Positions 10,344 to 18,315 of a stretch of DNA of 64,000 nucleotides are shown here, in pieces. The stretch is from Methylocystis sp. KS32 (lineage in GTDB: Bacteria; Pseudomonadota; Alphaproteobacteria; Rhizobiales; Beijerinckiaceae): assembly GCA_002862095.1 (NCBI GenBank), contig PHSQ01000001.1:1-64000 (forward strand), written 5' to 3'. The notes under the pieces were generated by a model. It had not been told where the DNA came from, searched no databases, and saw only the letters and a list, made by a program, of their open reading frames with translations. A program made the position numbers and the translations under genes. How positions within the stretch are numbered: the stretch's first letter is position 1; each line of letters starts with the position of its first letter.

Positions 10344-10549
10344 GTCCTGGTCCCTCCTTACGATGAGATTCCCGCTACTCCCAGGAAGGCGCCGCTTTTC
10401 ATCGAGCCCTGCTCGCGAGTTGGCATGGCAACCCTTTCTTCACGAACGCGCCGCCCGAATTTGGCGCCCCTGATTCGGACCGGGTTTGTTTCCGTCTCGT
10501 GCCAAAATTCCCAATACAGGGCAGAAAGCGGCGCTCCAACCCATCGTCC

Positions 10550-10930
10550 TCAGGCCCCTGCTTCTCTGCCCAGAAGAATGTCTCTGAGCACGACGGCGTT
10601 GTTGTGAACGGCGTCGTGGGTCGAGAAAACGAGTGTGATCTTCCCCTGGCGCGCCATATCGCGCAGCTCGCCAAGTTCGTCTGGATGTCGGCGCAACTCT
10701 TCCACGTAGCGTTGGCGGAATTCGTCCCAGCGGGCTGGATCATGCCCGAACCATTTTCGCAAATCAGTGCTCGGGGCGGCTTCCTTCGCCCATTTGGCGA
10801 TCGCCGCATCCGTTTTTTTGAGCCCGCGCGGCCATAGGCGCTCAACCAGCACACGAACCCCGTCTTCGTCCGAGGGGCGTTCATAGGCCCGTTTCAGCGT
10901 GATGTGATTTGCAGTGATCCTTGCGCGCAT
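10550..10930 (-). CDS. DUF488 family protein
   Basis: A 126-residue protein of the DUF488 (YeaO-like) family, function unknown. Signature parts are [46 protein letters not shown] and [25 protein letters not shown] lies upstream of the ATG at a somewhat long spacing. It is upstream of the NO reductase in the same orientation with a 206-base gap. Genes of this family commonly accompany redox and stress genes, but no reaction can be given. Confidence 0.85.
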   Translation of the reverse strand: MRARITANHITLKRAYERPSDEDGVRVLVERLWPRGLKKTDAAIAKWAKEAAPSTDLRKWFGHDPARWDEFRQRYVEELRRHPDELGELRDMARQGKITLVFSTHDAVHNNAVVLRDILLGREAGA

Positions 10931-11040
10931 TTTTCGTGCTCCAGATGGGAGAAAGGCGCGGCGCTGTCTCGACGCACAAAAAGCGTCCGGCTCGGTAATG
11001 CGCGTCGAACCATGACGCTTCTCGCGCAGGCGCGGCTTTC

Positions 11041-11399
11041 AGGCGAGCGATTCGGCGTAGGCGCGGAAATCTTTCGAACATTCGCGCTCGGCCTCCCTGC
11101 CAGCGACGGTCTCGCAATTGAGCCGGGCGACGAGGAATAGCGACGGCTTGAAGGTTAGAACCCTGCGTGGTGTGATCGGCGCTTCCATGCCAGTCCCTGG
11201 GGTTGCGCCCGATCCGTCCGCGCTTCGCGCGGACGTTGAAACTGCCGAAGCCGCGCAATTGCACGGGTTCGCCCCGCGCCAGCGTCTCGCATATATTGCT
11301 AGCCTCCGCGCGCGACAGCCCTGTGCGGCAGTTGTAGACGGCTTCCCGCAGTCCAACGCGCGGCAAGGCGCGGCCGTTTCTCTGTTTTGCTTGCCGCAT
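11041..11399 (-). pseudogene. IHF-alpha-like DNA-binding protein, decayed
   Basis: Two frames together resemble an alphaproteobacterial HU/IHF protein. The first gives [20 protein letters not shown], then [20 protein letters not shown] and RIGRNP. After a shift near 11205 the other reads [15 protein letters not shown]. Between EAS and ETLARGEP about 12 residues of the usual helix 2 are missing, and the Pro-rich DNA-intercalating arm is frameshifted. The frame then runs on past the normal end. It should not give a working protein. Confidence 0.65.
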
Positions 11400-11425
11400 C
11401 TTTCTTCCTTCCTCGGCCGCTTATG

Positions 11426-11640
11426 CTACTTTTTCGTCTTGGCGCAGATCGCGGTTCTCCGCTCCAGTGCTCTGATCCGCTCGCACTCATCCGTCGTCGC
11501 GCCGGGACGCTGCCCGCATCGCGCTCCGCTTGGCGAAGCCAATTGTGCAGCGTCTCGCCCGTGCAGCCAATCTTCGCCCCAATCGAGGCGATCGCGGTCC
11601 ATTGCGAACCATGATCCCCGGGAGCATGACCAAGTGTGGG
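11426..11640 (-). pseudogene. IS3-family OrfA fragment
   Basis: The minus strand reads SQWTAIASIGAKIGCTGETL and HNWLRQAERDAG, the helix-turn-helix of IS3-family OrfA proteins, then in another frame ATTDECERIRALERRTAI, the start of the leucine zipper. The normal N-terminus and the OrfB part are missing. The fragment adjoins the inverted repeat at 11620-11708. Confidence 0.65.
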
Positions 11641-11708
11641 GTGCGCCAAATGCTGGGCTATATTCCCGTAGAGGCCGCATGTACGGTCCCACACTGGGTC
11701 ATGCTCCC
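11620..11708. repeat. Inverted repeat, 21-bp arms
   Basis: Bases 11620-11640 (beginning GGGAGCATGACC) are repeated in inverse at 11688-11708, 20 of 21 positions matching, with a 47-base spacer. The pair could fold as a long hairpin. It lies between the IS3 fragment and the disulfide oxidoreductase fragment and could be two mobile-element ends brought together by deletion. Confidence 0.75.
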
Positions 11709-11960
11709 GACGAGACCGGCCTGAGTGTCGGCAAGGCCAGCGGCGATGATCAAGCGGACGCGACGCTTCCTGTTCGTGTTCCTGACCAATCGCAACTTGC
11801 CGCCGACTAGCAACGGCTCCGAGCGGCCGATCCGACCCTGCGTCATCTTGCCAATAGGATCGGCCATCACCGCCCGGCGGCCGGCCTTGGCGAGATGGAA
11901 TGCGGCCAGATAGCCGCCACCCTCGACACCCGGCACGACTACGTCGGTTTCGTGTACCAT
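11658..11960 (-). pseudogene. FAD-dependent disulfide oxidoreductase, N-terminal remnant
   Basis: After a strong ribosome site (GGAGG, 6 bases before the ATG) the frame reads ETDVVVPGVEGGGYLAAFHL and AKAGRRAVMADPIG. This resembles the FAD-binding start of dihydrolipoyl dehydrogenase/mercuric-reductase-like enzymes (VxGxGGGYxAAFxLAxAGxxVxMxDPIG), though the first dinucleotide-binding glycine is replaced (GVEGGG). From about residue 37 similarity ends, before the CxxxxC redox motif. It lies 35 bases downstream of the PhaC-like gene and was probably the last gene of that operon. Assignment is by motif only. Confidence 0.55.
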
Positions 11961-11995
11961 TTGGAGCCTCCGTATTGCAGCGGGAAAAGGGGCGG

Positions 11996-13138
11996 CTAAT
12001 TTTCAGTAATGCCCGGTCCTTGACTCGCTATCCAGCGGGCAACCGCCGGCCAGAACTCCCGCAACACGCGCGAGCCCATGAACAAGCCGACATGGCCGCC
12101 CGGCGCTAATACCTTCACAATTTTGTCTTTTGGCGTCCCAACCAGCTTTTCGGCATCGAACACCTGCTCCTTGGTGGTGATGTCGTCGGCTTCCCCCGCG
12201 AGAAGATAGAGAGGACAGGTAATGTCGCGCAGCGACAGACGTCGGCCGAGCCCCACAAATTCGCCCTTCGCAAAACGGTTTTCCTTGAACAGTTGGCTGA
12301 TCGCCTGAAGGTACCAGCGGCCGGGCAGATCGATGGGGTTTTCATACCAGCTCTCGAAGGTCTCTTCCTTGGCAAGATATACCGGGTCGCCGATGTGCTC
12401 GTAGAGATCGACATGATCCTTTATGTAATGCTCTTCCGGGTGCATGCTTTTCCAGCCCTGCAACATGGTTTCGCCCCGCATCAGCCCTCCGCCCACGGCG
12501 ACCAGCTCTTCGTAAAAATCGAGGGGGGTTTCGAGCGCCATGCGCTTGATTGGGCCATCCCCGGCAGCGGTGTCGATGGGCGAGCCGGCGAGCACGAGGC
12601 TTGCAACCTTATGCGGAAAGCGCGCCGCGTACATCGCCGCCATCCAACCGCCCTGGCAAAGGCCAACGAGATTGACCGGGCCGCCGAGGTCGCCGACGCA
12701 AACATTGAGCTCGGCGAGATATTGATCGATTTCGAGATCCTTCATATCATCCGTGGCCGATTTCCAATCGGTCAGGAAAACGCGTTCTAGACCGTTCGCA
12801 AGCAGCGTCTCGATCAGGCTTTGCCCCTTGTGATAGTCGGCAATCATTGCCGTGTGTCCGGCATAGGGCGCATCGACAATGGTTGGGATTCCCTTGGCGC
12901 CGGATCTGGAGTAGTCGCGGAAAATCATGGTGCGCAAATCGAGCATCACATGGTTCTCCGTCGCAAGCCTGGGCCGCAGCTCGTGATGGATCTTTTCCTC
13001 TTCGGCCAGGAACTTCATATTCTTGGCAAGAAGGTCGAGGCCTTGTTCCGTCATTTGCGTGGCGGCGGCGAATGGCCAGAACAGGGGAACGCTGATGCCC
13101 GGCTGGGCATGCGAAATGTTTTGGCTTGGATTTATCAT
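11996..13138 (-). CDS. PhaC-like alpha/beta hydrolase
   Basis: A 380-residue alpha/beta hydrolase related to polyhydroxyalkanoate synthases. The nucleophile elbow is GLCQGGWMAA, the GxCxGG lipase-like box of PhaC, about residue 160. The catalytic His is probably in APGGHVGLFMG near the C-terminus, with an Asp in LLAGEADDIT. The N-terminus, PLFWPFAAATQMTEQGLDLL, is not that of a class I PhaC and no PhaE partner is nearby. A role in polyester metabolism under low oxygen is inference from its neighbours. AGAGGA precedes ATG 13138. Confidence 0.8.
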   Translation of the reverse strand: MINPSQNISHAQPGISVPLFWPFAAATQMTEQGLDLLAKNMKFLAEEEKIHHELRPRLATENHVMLDLRTMIFRDYSRSGAKGIPTIVDAPYAGHTAMIADYHKGQSLIETLLANGLERVFLTDWKSATDDMKDLEIDQYLAELNVCVGDLGGPVNLVGLCQGGWMAAMYAARFPHKVASLVLAGSPIDTAAGDGPIKRMALETPLDFYEELVAVGGGLMRGETMLQGWKSMHPEEHYIKDHVDLYEHIGDPVYLAKEETFESWYENPIDLPGRWYLQAISQLFKENRFAKGEFVGLGRRLSLRDITCPLYLLAGEADDITTKEQVFDAEKLVGTPKDKIVKVLAPGGHVGLFMGSRVLREFWPAVARWIASQGPGITEN

Positions 13139-13263
13139 CGCTATCCTCTGACTGATTGATGCGGGGGACGCCAAATTATTCTCTCAGCTCGATTTTGGCC
13201 AAAATTGATTGTGTTCACCGGCTACGCTGGATGCGGAATATCGGATCGGTTTCGACGATCTCA

Positions 13264-13614
13264 TCAAAAATTCCGCGCGGAGACCCCGGCGTTTACGCCG
13301 GGGATGAACGCGGCTCCCTTGCTGGTTGTGGATGGAGTCGCCGCATAGGCGTAACCGTCGGCGCGCTGGACGATGCGGCTGCGTCGATGGCCGATTCCCT
13401 GAATCGTTCCCGATCCAGTGCGAATATTGAAACTGCCGGAGGAACGTACGGCGACGCGACCGAGATAAGTCCCCGCCTTCTTTCTCGCAAGAACAGTGGC
13501 GCGAACAATGTCGCCCGTGCGAAACCCGCGCACGCTTCCCGATCGCGGCCTGCGCCCGCGCGGGAATCCATATTTGTCCGAAAGCATGCGCTTGAACATC
13601 AGGCCAGCAAGCAT
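13264..13614 (-). pseudogene. iscB: IscB-like RNA-guided nuclease, C-terminal remnant
   Basis: The minus strand encodes MLSDKYGFPRG, GFRTGDIVRATV, KKAGTYLGRVAVRSSGSFNI, TGSGTIQGI and RIVQRADGYAY. I recognise this as the C-terminal region (after RuvC III) of IscB, the IS200/IS605-carried OMEGA nuclease related to Cas9. The N-terminal arginine bridge region, RuvC and HNH parts are all missing. The frame runs through a hairpin at 13284-13303 of the type that ends such elements. This is a dead 3' end. Confidence 0.7.
13284..13303. repeat. IS200/IS605-type terminal hairpin
   Basis: CCCCGGCG-TTTA-CGCCGGGG is a perfect 8-bp stem with a 4-base loop, just downstream (minus strand) of the IscB remnant's last conserved residues. 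Subterminal hairpins at this place are what TnpA binds in the IS200/IS605 family, so it probably marks the right end of the lost element. Confidence 0.6.
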
Positions 13615-13664
13615 ATTTTTAACGCCAATTGAGCCAAAACATTGGACTGCCGCGATCCACCGGC

Positions 13665-14152
13665 CTACCCAGCCCATCCCGCATCGTGGGACGCCATCGA
13701 GCGAATGAGATCCGCCCGGCTGACGATGCCCACGATCTTCCCGTCACGAACGACAGGAACCCGCTTGATACCGTGAGCCGTGAGCAAGCCCGCGATCTCC
13801 TGTTCTTCCGCCGTCTCGCCGATTGTGATGACTGGTCCGGACATAATTTCCCCTGCTCTCATTTCGAGAACCCGCAATTTCGCAAAGAGTTTGGCCAGCG
13901 CCAGGACGGACTCCGCGCTGAACAGCGGAGCATCGCAGAAAAGCGTCAGCCACCAATCGCGCCGGCTCTCGCGATCGAAGCCAGAGCGGCCTATGAGGTC
14001 GCCTTCACTCACTATTCCTATCGGGGCGCCGGAACTATCGACGACCGGCAGCGGGCTGATCCCGTGCCGGCTCAACAGCCGCCCGATCTCGCGGCTGGCC
14101 ATATCGGGGCGGCCGTCACAACCTCCGATGTCATAATATCTTTTGCCTGCAT
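13665..14152 (-). pseudogene. CBS-domain protein with a single frameshift
   Basis: From ATG 14152 (AAGGA 8 bases upstream) the frame starts MQAKDIMTSEVVTAAP. It loses register near 14106 and resumes one frame over as MASREIGRLLSRHGISPLPV, continuing to the end. The sequence at the break (GCCCCGATATGG) lacks one base compared with what would keep the reading. Joined, the protein has two CBS motifs: SPLPVVD...GIVSEGDLIGR and KRVPVVRDGKIVGIVSRADL. Such pairs bind adenine nucleotides. The lesion could be a sequencing error next to a C run. The gene sits in the adh to PhaC-like direction. Confidence 0.75.
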
Positions 14153-14256
14153 GGCCGGCGTCCTTATCTTCATTCGCGCCCCGTTCTCGTCCTTTCCGCT
14201 CGATTCGGTGCGGAACGCGGCGTCGAGAGCGTGGTGCTGTCGCAATGGGTTCCTGA

Positions 14257-15294
14257 TTACGCCTCTATGATCATTTTTAATGCGCCCGTGCTCGCCGCGT
14301 GGCCGAAGGTCTCGTAAGCTTCGAGAATCCGGTCAAGCCTGAACCTGTGGGTAATCAGGAGCTTCGGATCGATTTTTTTCGCTTGCACGGTCTTGAGCAG
14401 CATCGGCGTGGAGACCGTATCGACGAGCCGGGTCGTGATGGCGATATTGGCCGGCCAGAGAGTCTCCATGTGGAGGCTGACTGGCTTCCCATGCACCCCG
14501 ACGTTGGCGATGACGCCGCCAGGCGCCACTATGTCCTGGCAGAGCTGGAACGTCGCGGGCAGACCCACGGCTTCAATCGCGGCATCGACGCCCTGGCCAC
14601 CGGTCAGCGCCTTGACCGTTTCCGCTGCCCTCCCCTCACCGCTGTTGATTGTCCGGGTCGCGCCAAAACGCCGCGCCGCTTCCAGCCGGTTGTCGTCGAG
14701 GTCGATCATGATGATTTCCGCGGGCGAATAGAACTGCGCGGTGAGCAGCACGGCGAGGCCGACCGGACCCGCCCCGACGATCGCCACCGTCGAGCCGGGC
14801 GCCACCTTGCCATTGAGAACGCCACATTCGAAGCCCGTTGGCAGAATGTCGCTCAACATTACCAGGGCCTCCTCGTCCGCACCCTCGGGAATCAGATAAA
14901 GACTCGTGTCGGCATGGGGAATGCGGACATACTCCGCCTGGGTTCCGTCTATCTCATTGCCGAGAATCCAGCCCCCGGTGGTGCAATGAGAGTACATTCC
15001 CCTGCGGCAATATTCGCACTTTCCGCACGAAGAAATACAGGAGATCAAAACACGGTCTCCGGGACGGAAGGCAGTGACGCCGGCGCCCACGGATTCGATC
15101 ACGCCGGCGCCCTCATGGCCAAGGATCCGCCCTGGCGTACAGGTTGCTACGTCGCCCTTCAAAATGTGCAGATCGGTACCGCAGATTGTGGTCTTGACGA
15201 TCTTCACGATCGCGTCGCCCGCCGCTTGCAGCTCTGGCTTGGGGCGATCCTCCACGGCCTTTTTGCCGGGCCCATTGTAGACGAGCGCTTTCAT
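14257..15294 (-). CDS. Zinc-dependent alcohol dehydrogenase
   Basis: Medium-chain dehydrogenase/reductase of 345 residues. Catalytic zinc ligands are in ICGTDLHILKG and GHEGAGVIESVG; structural zinc Cys residues are in CGKCEYCRRGMYSHC. The NAD fold has VAIVGAGPVGLAVLL. It should oxidise an alcohol or reduce an aldehyde with NAD(H); the substrate cannot be told. The start at 15294 has GGAGAATGGC before it. An IS6 element ends 17 bases upstream of the ATG, sparing the ribosome site but removing the native promoter, so expression may depend on the IS. Confidence 0.92.
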   Translation of the reverse strand: MKALVYNGPGKKAVEDRPKPELQAAGDAIVKIVKTTICGTDLHILKGDVATCTPGRILGHEGAGVIESVGAGVTAFRPGDRVLISCISSCGKCEYCRRGMYSHCTTGGWILGNEIDGTQAEYVRIPHADTSLYLIPEGADEEALVMLSDILPTGFECGVLNGKVAPGSTVAIVGAGPVGLAVLLTAQFYSPAEIIMIDLDDNRLEAARRFGATRTINSGEGRAAETVKALTGGQGVDAAIEAVGLPATFQLCQDIVAPGGVIANVGVHGKPVSLHMETLWPANIAITTRLVDTVSTPMLLKTVQAKKIDPKLLITHRFRLDRILEAYETFGHAASTGALKMIIEA

Positions 15295-15310
15295 GCCATT
15301 CTCCAATTAT

Positions 15311-16132
15311 GGCGCCGTCAACTTAACGGCCGGAGGTCGCGCCGAAACCGCAAGGCGGGTCTCGGGGATCATGCAGCCCTGGCCGTTCCCGTGATCTCGC
15401 GCCATGCGGCGATCGCCCTCGCGCGATGAGCGCGGCGGGCGTTCGCCGTCTGATGTTCGGGGCGGGGAAGGTGGAAGAGATTGGCGACCTGATCGTGAAT
15501 GGACAAGAAGCGCTGCGCTTGTCGCGCCGATTTGAACCGCTTCATGATCCTCTCTCGTCGCCGCGTCGGTTGATGCGAATTTTCCGCTCGGTTGATCAGG
15601 CCTTTGTGTTGGCGATGCTCGACCTTCAACGTCATGTCCCTGCGGGCCGCGCCATAAGAGGGCAATTTGTCCGTGATCATGACGCGCGGCGCCCTGGCGG
15701 TCTTTCGCAGCAGCTTGCGCATGAGGCGGCGGGCGGCTTTCCGGTCGCGACGGCTTTGAACGAGAACGTCGAGAACGAAGCCGTCCTGATCGACGGCGCG
15801 CCAGAGCCAGTGTTTCTTGGCGGCGATAGAGACGACGACTTCGTCCCTGCGCCATTTGTCGCCTCGCTGCGGAGCGTGCCGGCGAATGTTGGATGAAAAA
15901 TCGCGGCCGAATTTCTCCGCCCATCGGCGGATCGTTTCGTAGGTGACGTCCACGCCACGCGCCGCGAGCATCTCCTCGACCATCCGCAGGCTGAGCGGAA
16001 AGCGAAAATAGAGCCAAACCGCGTAGGCGATGACCTCTGGCGGGAAACGATGGCGGCGATAGAGGGAATTGACGGGCGGCGGCATGGCTTTCCTCTATCA
16101 GACCCCGCCGCTCGTGTTAAGTTGACGGCGCC
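15311..16132 (-). mobile_element. Complete IS6-family insertion sequence
   Basis: An 822-bp element with perfect 16-bp terminal inverted repeats, GGCGCCGTCAACTTAA at 15311-15326 and its inverse at 16117-16132, flanking one transposase. The adjoining 8 bases (CCAATTAT left, GGCGCGTC right) do not match, so there is no target duplication. That is expected after an IS6-mediated deletion or cointegrate resolution rather than a simple insertion. Confidence 0.9.
15369..16085 (-). CDS. IS6-family transposase
   Basis: A 238-residue DDE transposase of the IS26 type, full length. Start MPPPVNSLYRRHRFPPEVIA, then VWLYFRFPLSLRMVEEMLAA and GVDVTYETIRRWAEKFG. The catalytic residues lie in WRRDEVVVSIAAKKHWLWRA (Asp), VMITDKLPSYGAA (Asp) and the C-terminal stretch HQPTRRRERIMKRFKS (Glu). 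No lesion is seen, so it may be active. Confidence 0.93.
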   Translation of the reverse strand: MPPPVNSLYRRHRFPPEVIAYAVWLYFRFPLSLRMVEEMLAARGVDVTYETIRRWAEKFGRDFSSNIRRHAPQRGDKWRRDEVVVSIAAKKHWLWRAVDQDGFVLDVLVQSRRDRKAARRLMRKLLRKTARAPRVMITDKLPSYGAARRDMTLKVEHRQHKGLINRAENSHQPTRRRERIMKRFKSARQAQRFLSIHDQVANLFHLPRPEHQTANARRAHRARAIAAWREITGTARAA

Positions 16133-16170
16133 GGCGCGTCATCGGGAATCTGTTTCGCCAAAGCGGAGCT

Positions 16171-16260
16171 TTCTTGCGTGTAAACTTTATGCGCAAGAAT
16201 GGCCCAGGTTCGCGCAATAATCAAGCCTATGCGCAAGAATGGGGCTACGCGCAATGAAGG
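16171..16260. promoter_or_regulatory. Candidate recombination site with repeats
   Basis: Downstream of the tyrosine recombinase gene, TTCTTGCG (16171-16178) and CGCAAGAA (16192-16199) form 8-bp inverted arms around a 13-base spacer, the layout of a core site for this enzyme class. TATGCGCAAGAATGG occurs at 16188-16202 and exactly again at 16228-16242, 40 bases apart. Weaker relatives (TTCGCGCAATAA at 16209, TACGCGCAATGA at 16246) lie between and after. The function is inferred from position and symmetry only. Confidence 0.4.
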
Positions 16261-16342
16261 CTGCTAGCAGCATTCTGGCCCGAATTCAGTGCGCGTTGGG
16301 TGATGCCTCAAGGAGTCAGCGGGCTGACAATTACCCTGACGC

Positions 16343-17476
16343 CTACGCCAACCGCGCCGCCCTGCCGCGCGCGATTTCGCCCTCATTGTAATACCGCGCG
16401 GCCTGCTGGACGGAGCGATGCCGCGACTGCTGCATGGCCTCGGGCAGCGGCACGCCGGCGCGGGCGGCTTCGGTGAGATAGCCGGAACGCAGCCCATGCG
16501 CGGAGAATTGCCCCGGATCGAGTCCGGCGGCGGCGCAACGGCTCTTGATCATGGCGTTGACGCTTTGCGGATCGAGCGCGGCGGCGCCGATATTGCCCCA
16601 TTTGTCGATGCGCCGAAGCACCGGGCCGGCGTCGATTTTCGAATAGGCGAGCCAGGCGCGCAGAGCCTCCACGGGCCGGCCGACGACGAGCACGCTCTCG
16701 CCGACGTCGGCGGACGAAGTTTTCGTGCGCCGCAGCCGGATCGCCAAAACCGGAAGCTTCTCCCCATTCGGCGCCGCGGGATCGCCGGCGACCGGCTCGC
16801 GTTCTTCGAGATCGTCGACCTTGAGCCGCGCGATTTCCGAGCGGCGGCGTCCGCCGGAACCAAAGGCGAGCAACAAGAGCGCGCGGTCGCGCAGATCGAC
16901 CGCCCTGCCCCGCCCGCACGTCGCCAGCAGCTGATCGAGAACATCGCGGGTGATCGCTGATGCGCTTTTGCGCGCCCGCGGCCGATCGGCGGCGCGAATG
17001 GCGAGACGCAACGCATTGCGAATCGACGGATTACTAAACGGCCCATCGAGCCCGCGCCAGCGATGCAGACTGGACCACAGCGCGAGGCGCCGACGCACCG
17101 TCGCCGGCGCATGCGGGCCGGTGGATTTCAGGCGACCCTCGGTGCGCAAGGCCTCGGCCACCGCCTCGGGCATGCCGTGTTCGGCATTTCTCTCGCGCTC
17201 TTCCTCGTCCCACAAATGATGGGCGATGAAGCGCAGCACCGTCGCCTCGGTTGCCGGCCAAACCAGCGGCGCCCCTGTCGCGGCGCGCGCCCAGGCCTCG
17301 AGATAGGCGATGTCGGAGCTAAGCGCCCGCAGCGAGTTCGGGCCTGTGCCGGTCTTGGCGAGATGCGTCAGCGTGTCGATTTCCGCCTTGCTCAGCGTCT
17401 CGGCCAAGCGGTCGCGCGCGGCCAGCGGCAAAAATCCGGCGAGCGCGTCGATCGCCAAATCGTCGCCGAACGTCAT
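16343..17476 (-). CDS. Tyrosine recombinase (phage-integrase family)
   Basis: A 377-residue site-specific recombinase. The N-terminal SAM-like arm-binding domain occupies about residues 30-170. The catalytic domain shows the first Arg in FGSGGRRRSEIARL, the HxxR box in SAHGLRSGYLTEAARAG, a further His/Arg in QQSRHRSVQQAARYY and the nucleophilic Tyr in ARYYNEG. All expected catalytic residues are visible. Its start overlaps the toxin stop by 4 bases (ATGA), so it is translated as the third gene of a toxin-antitoxin operon. Length and divergence from XerC/D suggest a mobile-element or resolution role. Confidence 0.9.
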   Translation of the reverse strand: MTFGDDLAIDALAGFLPLAARDRLAETLSKAEIDTLTHLAKTGTGPNSLRALSSDIAYLEAWARAATGAPLVWPATEATVLRFIAHHLWDEEERERNAEHGMPEAVAEALRTEGRLKSTGPHAPATVRRRLALWSSLHRWRGLDGPFSNPSIRNALRLAIRAADRPRARKSASAITRDVLDQLLATCGRGRAVDLRDRALLLLAFGSGGRRRSEIARLKVDDLEEREPVAGDPAAPNGEKLPVLAIRLRRTKTSSADVGESVLVVGRPVEALRAWLAYSKIDAGPVLRRIDKWGNIGAAALDPQSVNAMIKSRCAAAGLDPGQFSAHGLRSGYLTEAARAGVPLPEAMQQSRHRSVQQAARYYNEGEIARGRAARLA

Positions 17477-17892
17477 GACGCGCCCAGCGGTCCGAGCACC
17501 GGGACGTTTTCTGCTTCAGCGGCCGCGGCGAGCGCCTTGTCGAGCGTGGCGAGCGGCGCCTCGTTGTCGAGCGCCAGCGCGAGATAGGTGGCGTCATAGC
17601 TCGTCAGATTGTGTTTGAAGGCCAGACGCGCGATGGCCAGGCCGTCGCCGGAGCCCGCATGCTTGCCGTAGAGTTTTTCCACGACGTCGAGCTGCTGCAG
17701 CATGTCGTCCTTCGAGCCCCGCCCGCGTCGCGCGGCCATGACGAACAGGCTGCGCATCTCGTGGAGAAACAGGCTCGGCGTCAGCGGCGGCGCGTGGGCG
17801 GCTTGCCGCGCGAGCGCGGTCGTCGCCGGATTGGCTTCGTCGGGCAGGAACCAGCTGGCGGCGAAAGAGGCGTCGACGACGAAGGGCGTCAA
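17473..17892 (-). CDS. vapC: PIN-domain toxin (VapC family)
   Basis: A 139-residue PIN-fold ribonuclease, predicted to cleave RNA when freed from its antitoxin. Acidic residues expected in the active site are in FVVDASFAASWFL (Asp near residue 7), SLFLHEMRSLF (Glu) and TSYDATYLALAL (Asp), with a final Asp in PLATLDKALAA. It overlaps the antitoxin stop upstream and the recombinase start downstream, each by ATGA, so all three products are probably made from one message in fixed order. Confidence 0.9.
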   Translation of the reverse strand: MTPFVVDASFAASWFLPDEANPATTALARQAAHAPPLTPSLFLHEMRSLFVMAARRGRGSKDDMLQQLDVVEKLYGKHAGSGDGLAIARLAFKHNLTSYDATYLALALDNEAPLATLDKALAAAAEAENVPVLGPLGAS

Positions 17893-18137
17893 TATTTGTG
17901 TCCCTCGTGCCGCCAGGCGAGAATCTCGTCGACCGTCACGGGCTTGATGGCGCCGCTGTCCCGCAGCGCCAGGGCCCGCTCCATGAGGGCGGCGCGCTCG
18001 GCCTGCTCGGCGAGCGGCGCGAGCCGGGCGACGGGTTGATTGCCGCGGGCGATGATGATGTCTTCGCCGGCTTCAACCTTGGCGATGAGTTCCGAGAAGC
18101 GCGCCTTGGCTTCGCCGATCTTGACGGTGACGGTCAT
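17889..18137 (-). CDS. vapB: Antitoxin, Phd/YefM type
   Basis: An 82-residue antitoxin. TVTVKIGEAKARFSELIAKV and EDIIIARGNQPVARLAPL match the Phd/YefM fold, in which the N-terminal part binds operator DNA and represses the operon. The C-terminal part, ending ILAWRHEGHKY, should neutralise the PIN toxin. First gene of the antitoxin-toxin-recombinase operon. The symbol follows common practice for the pair. Confidence 0.9.
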   Translation of the reverse strand: MTVTVKIGEAKARFSELIAKVEAGEDIIIARGNQPVARLAPLAEQAERAALMERALALRDSGAIKPVTVDEILAWRHEGHKY

Positions 18138-18315
18138 GAAGCGCTCGTGGTTTGCGGCGGAGGGGGCCGGAGGGGCGATTTTTGCCAGTTTGGGCCGCTA
18201 CTTGGGCCAAGTCAAGCCATTGACCTGCTGACCATCGATAATAGGTACTTACTTAATGACTATACCCCACTTTTTCGACCGCATGAGGCTTTTATTGCCG
18301 CACTCCTCGCGCCCC

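Noticed and set aside
10417..10434. TTGGCATGGCAA upstream of the NO reductase as an NnrR/FNR box
   Set aside because: Spacing is 6 rather than 8 bases between TTG and CAA, and the inner bases do not fit the consensus.
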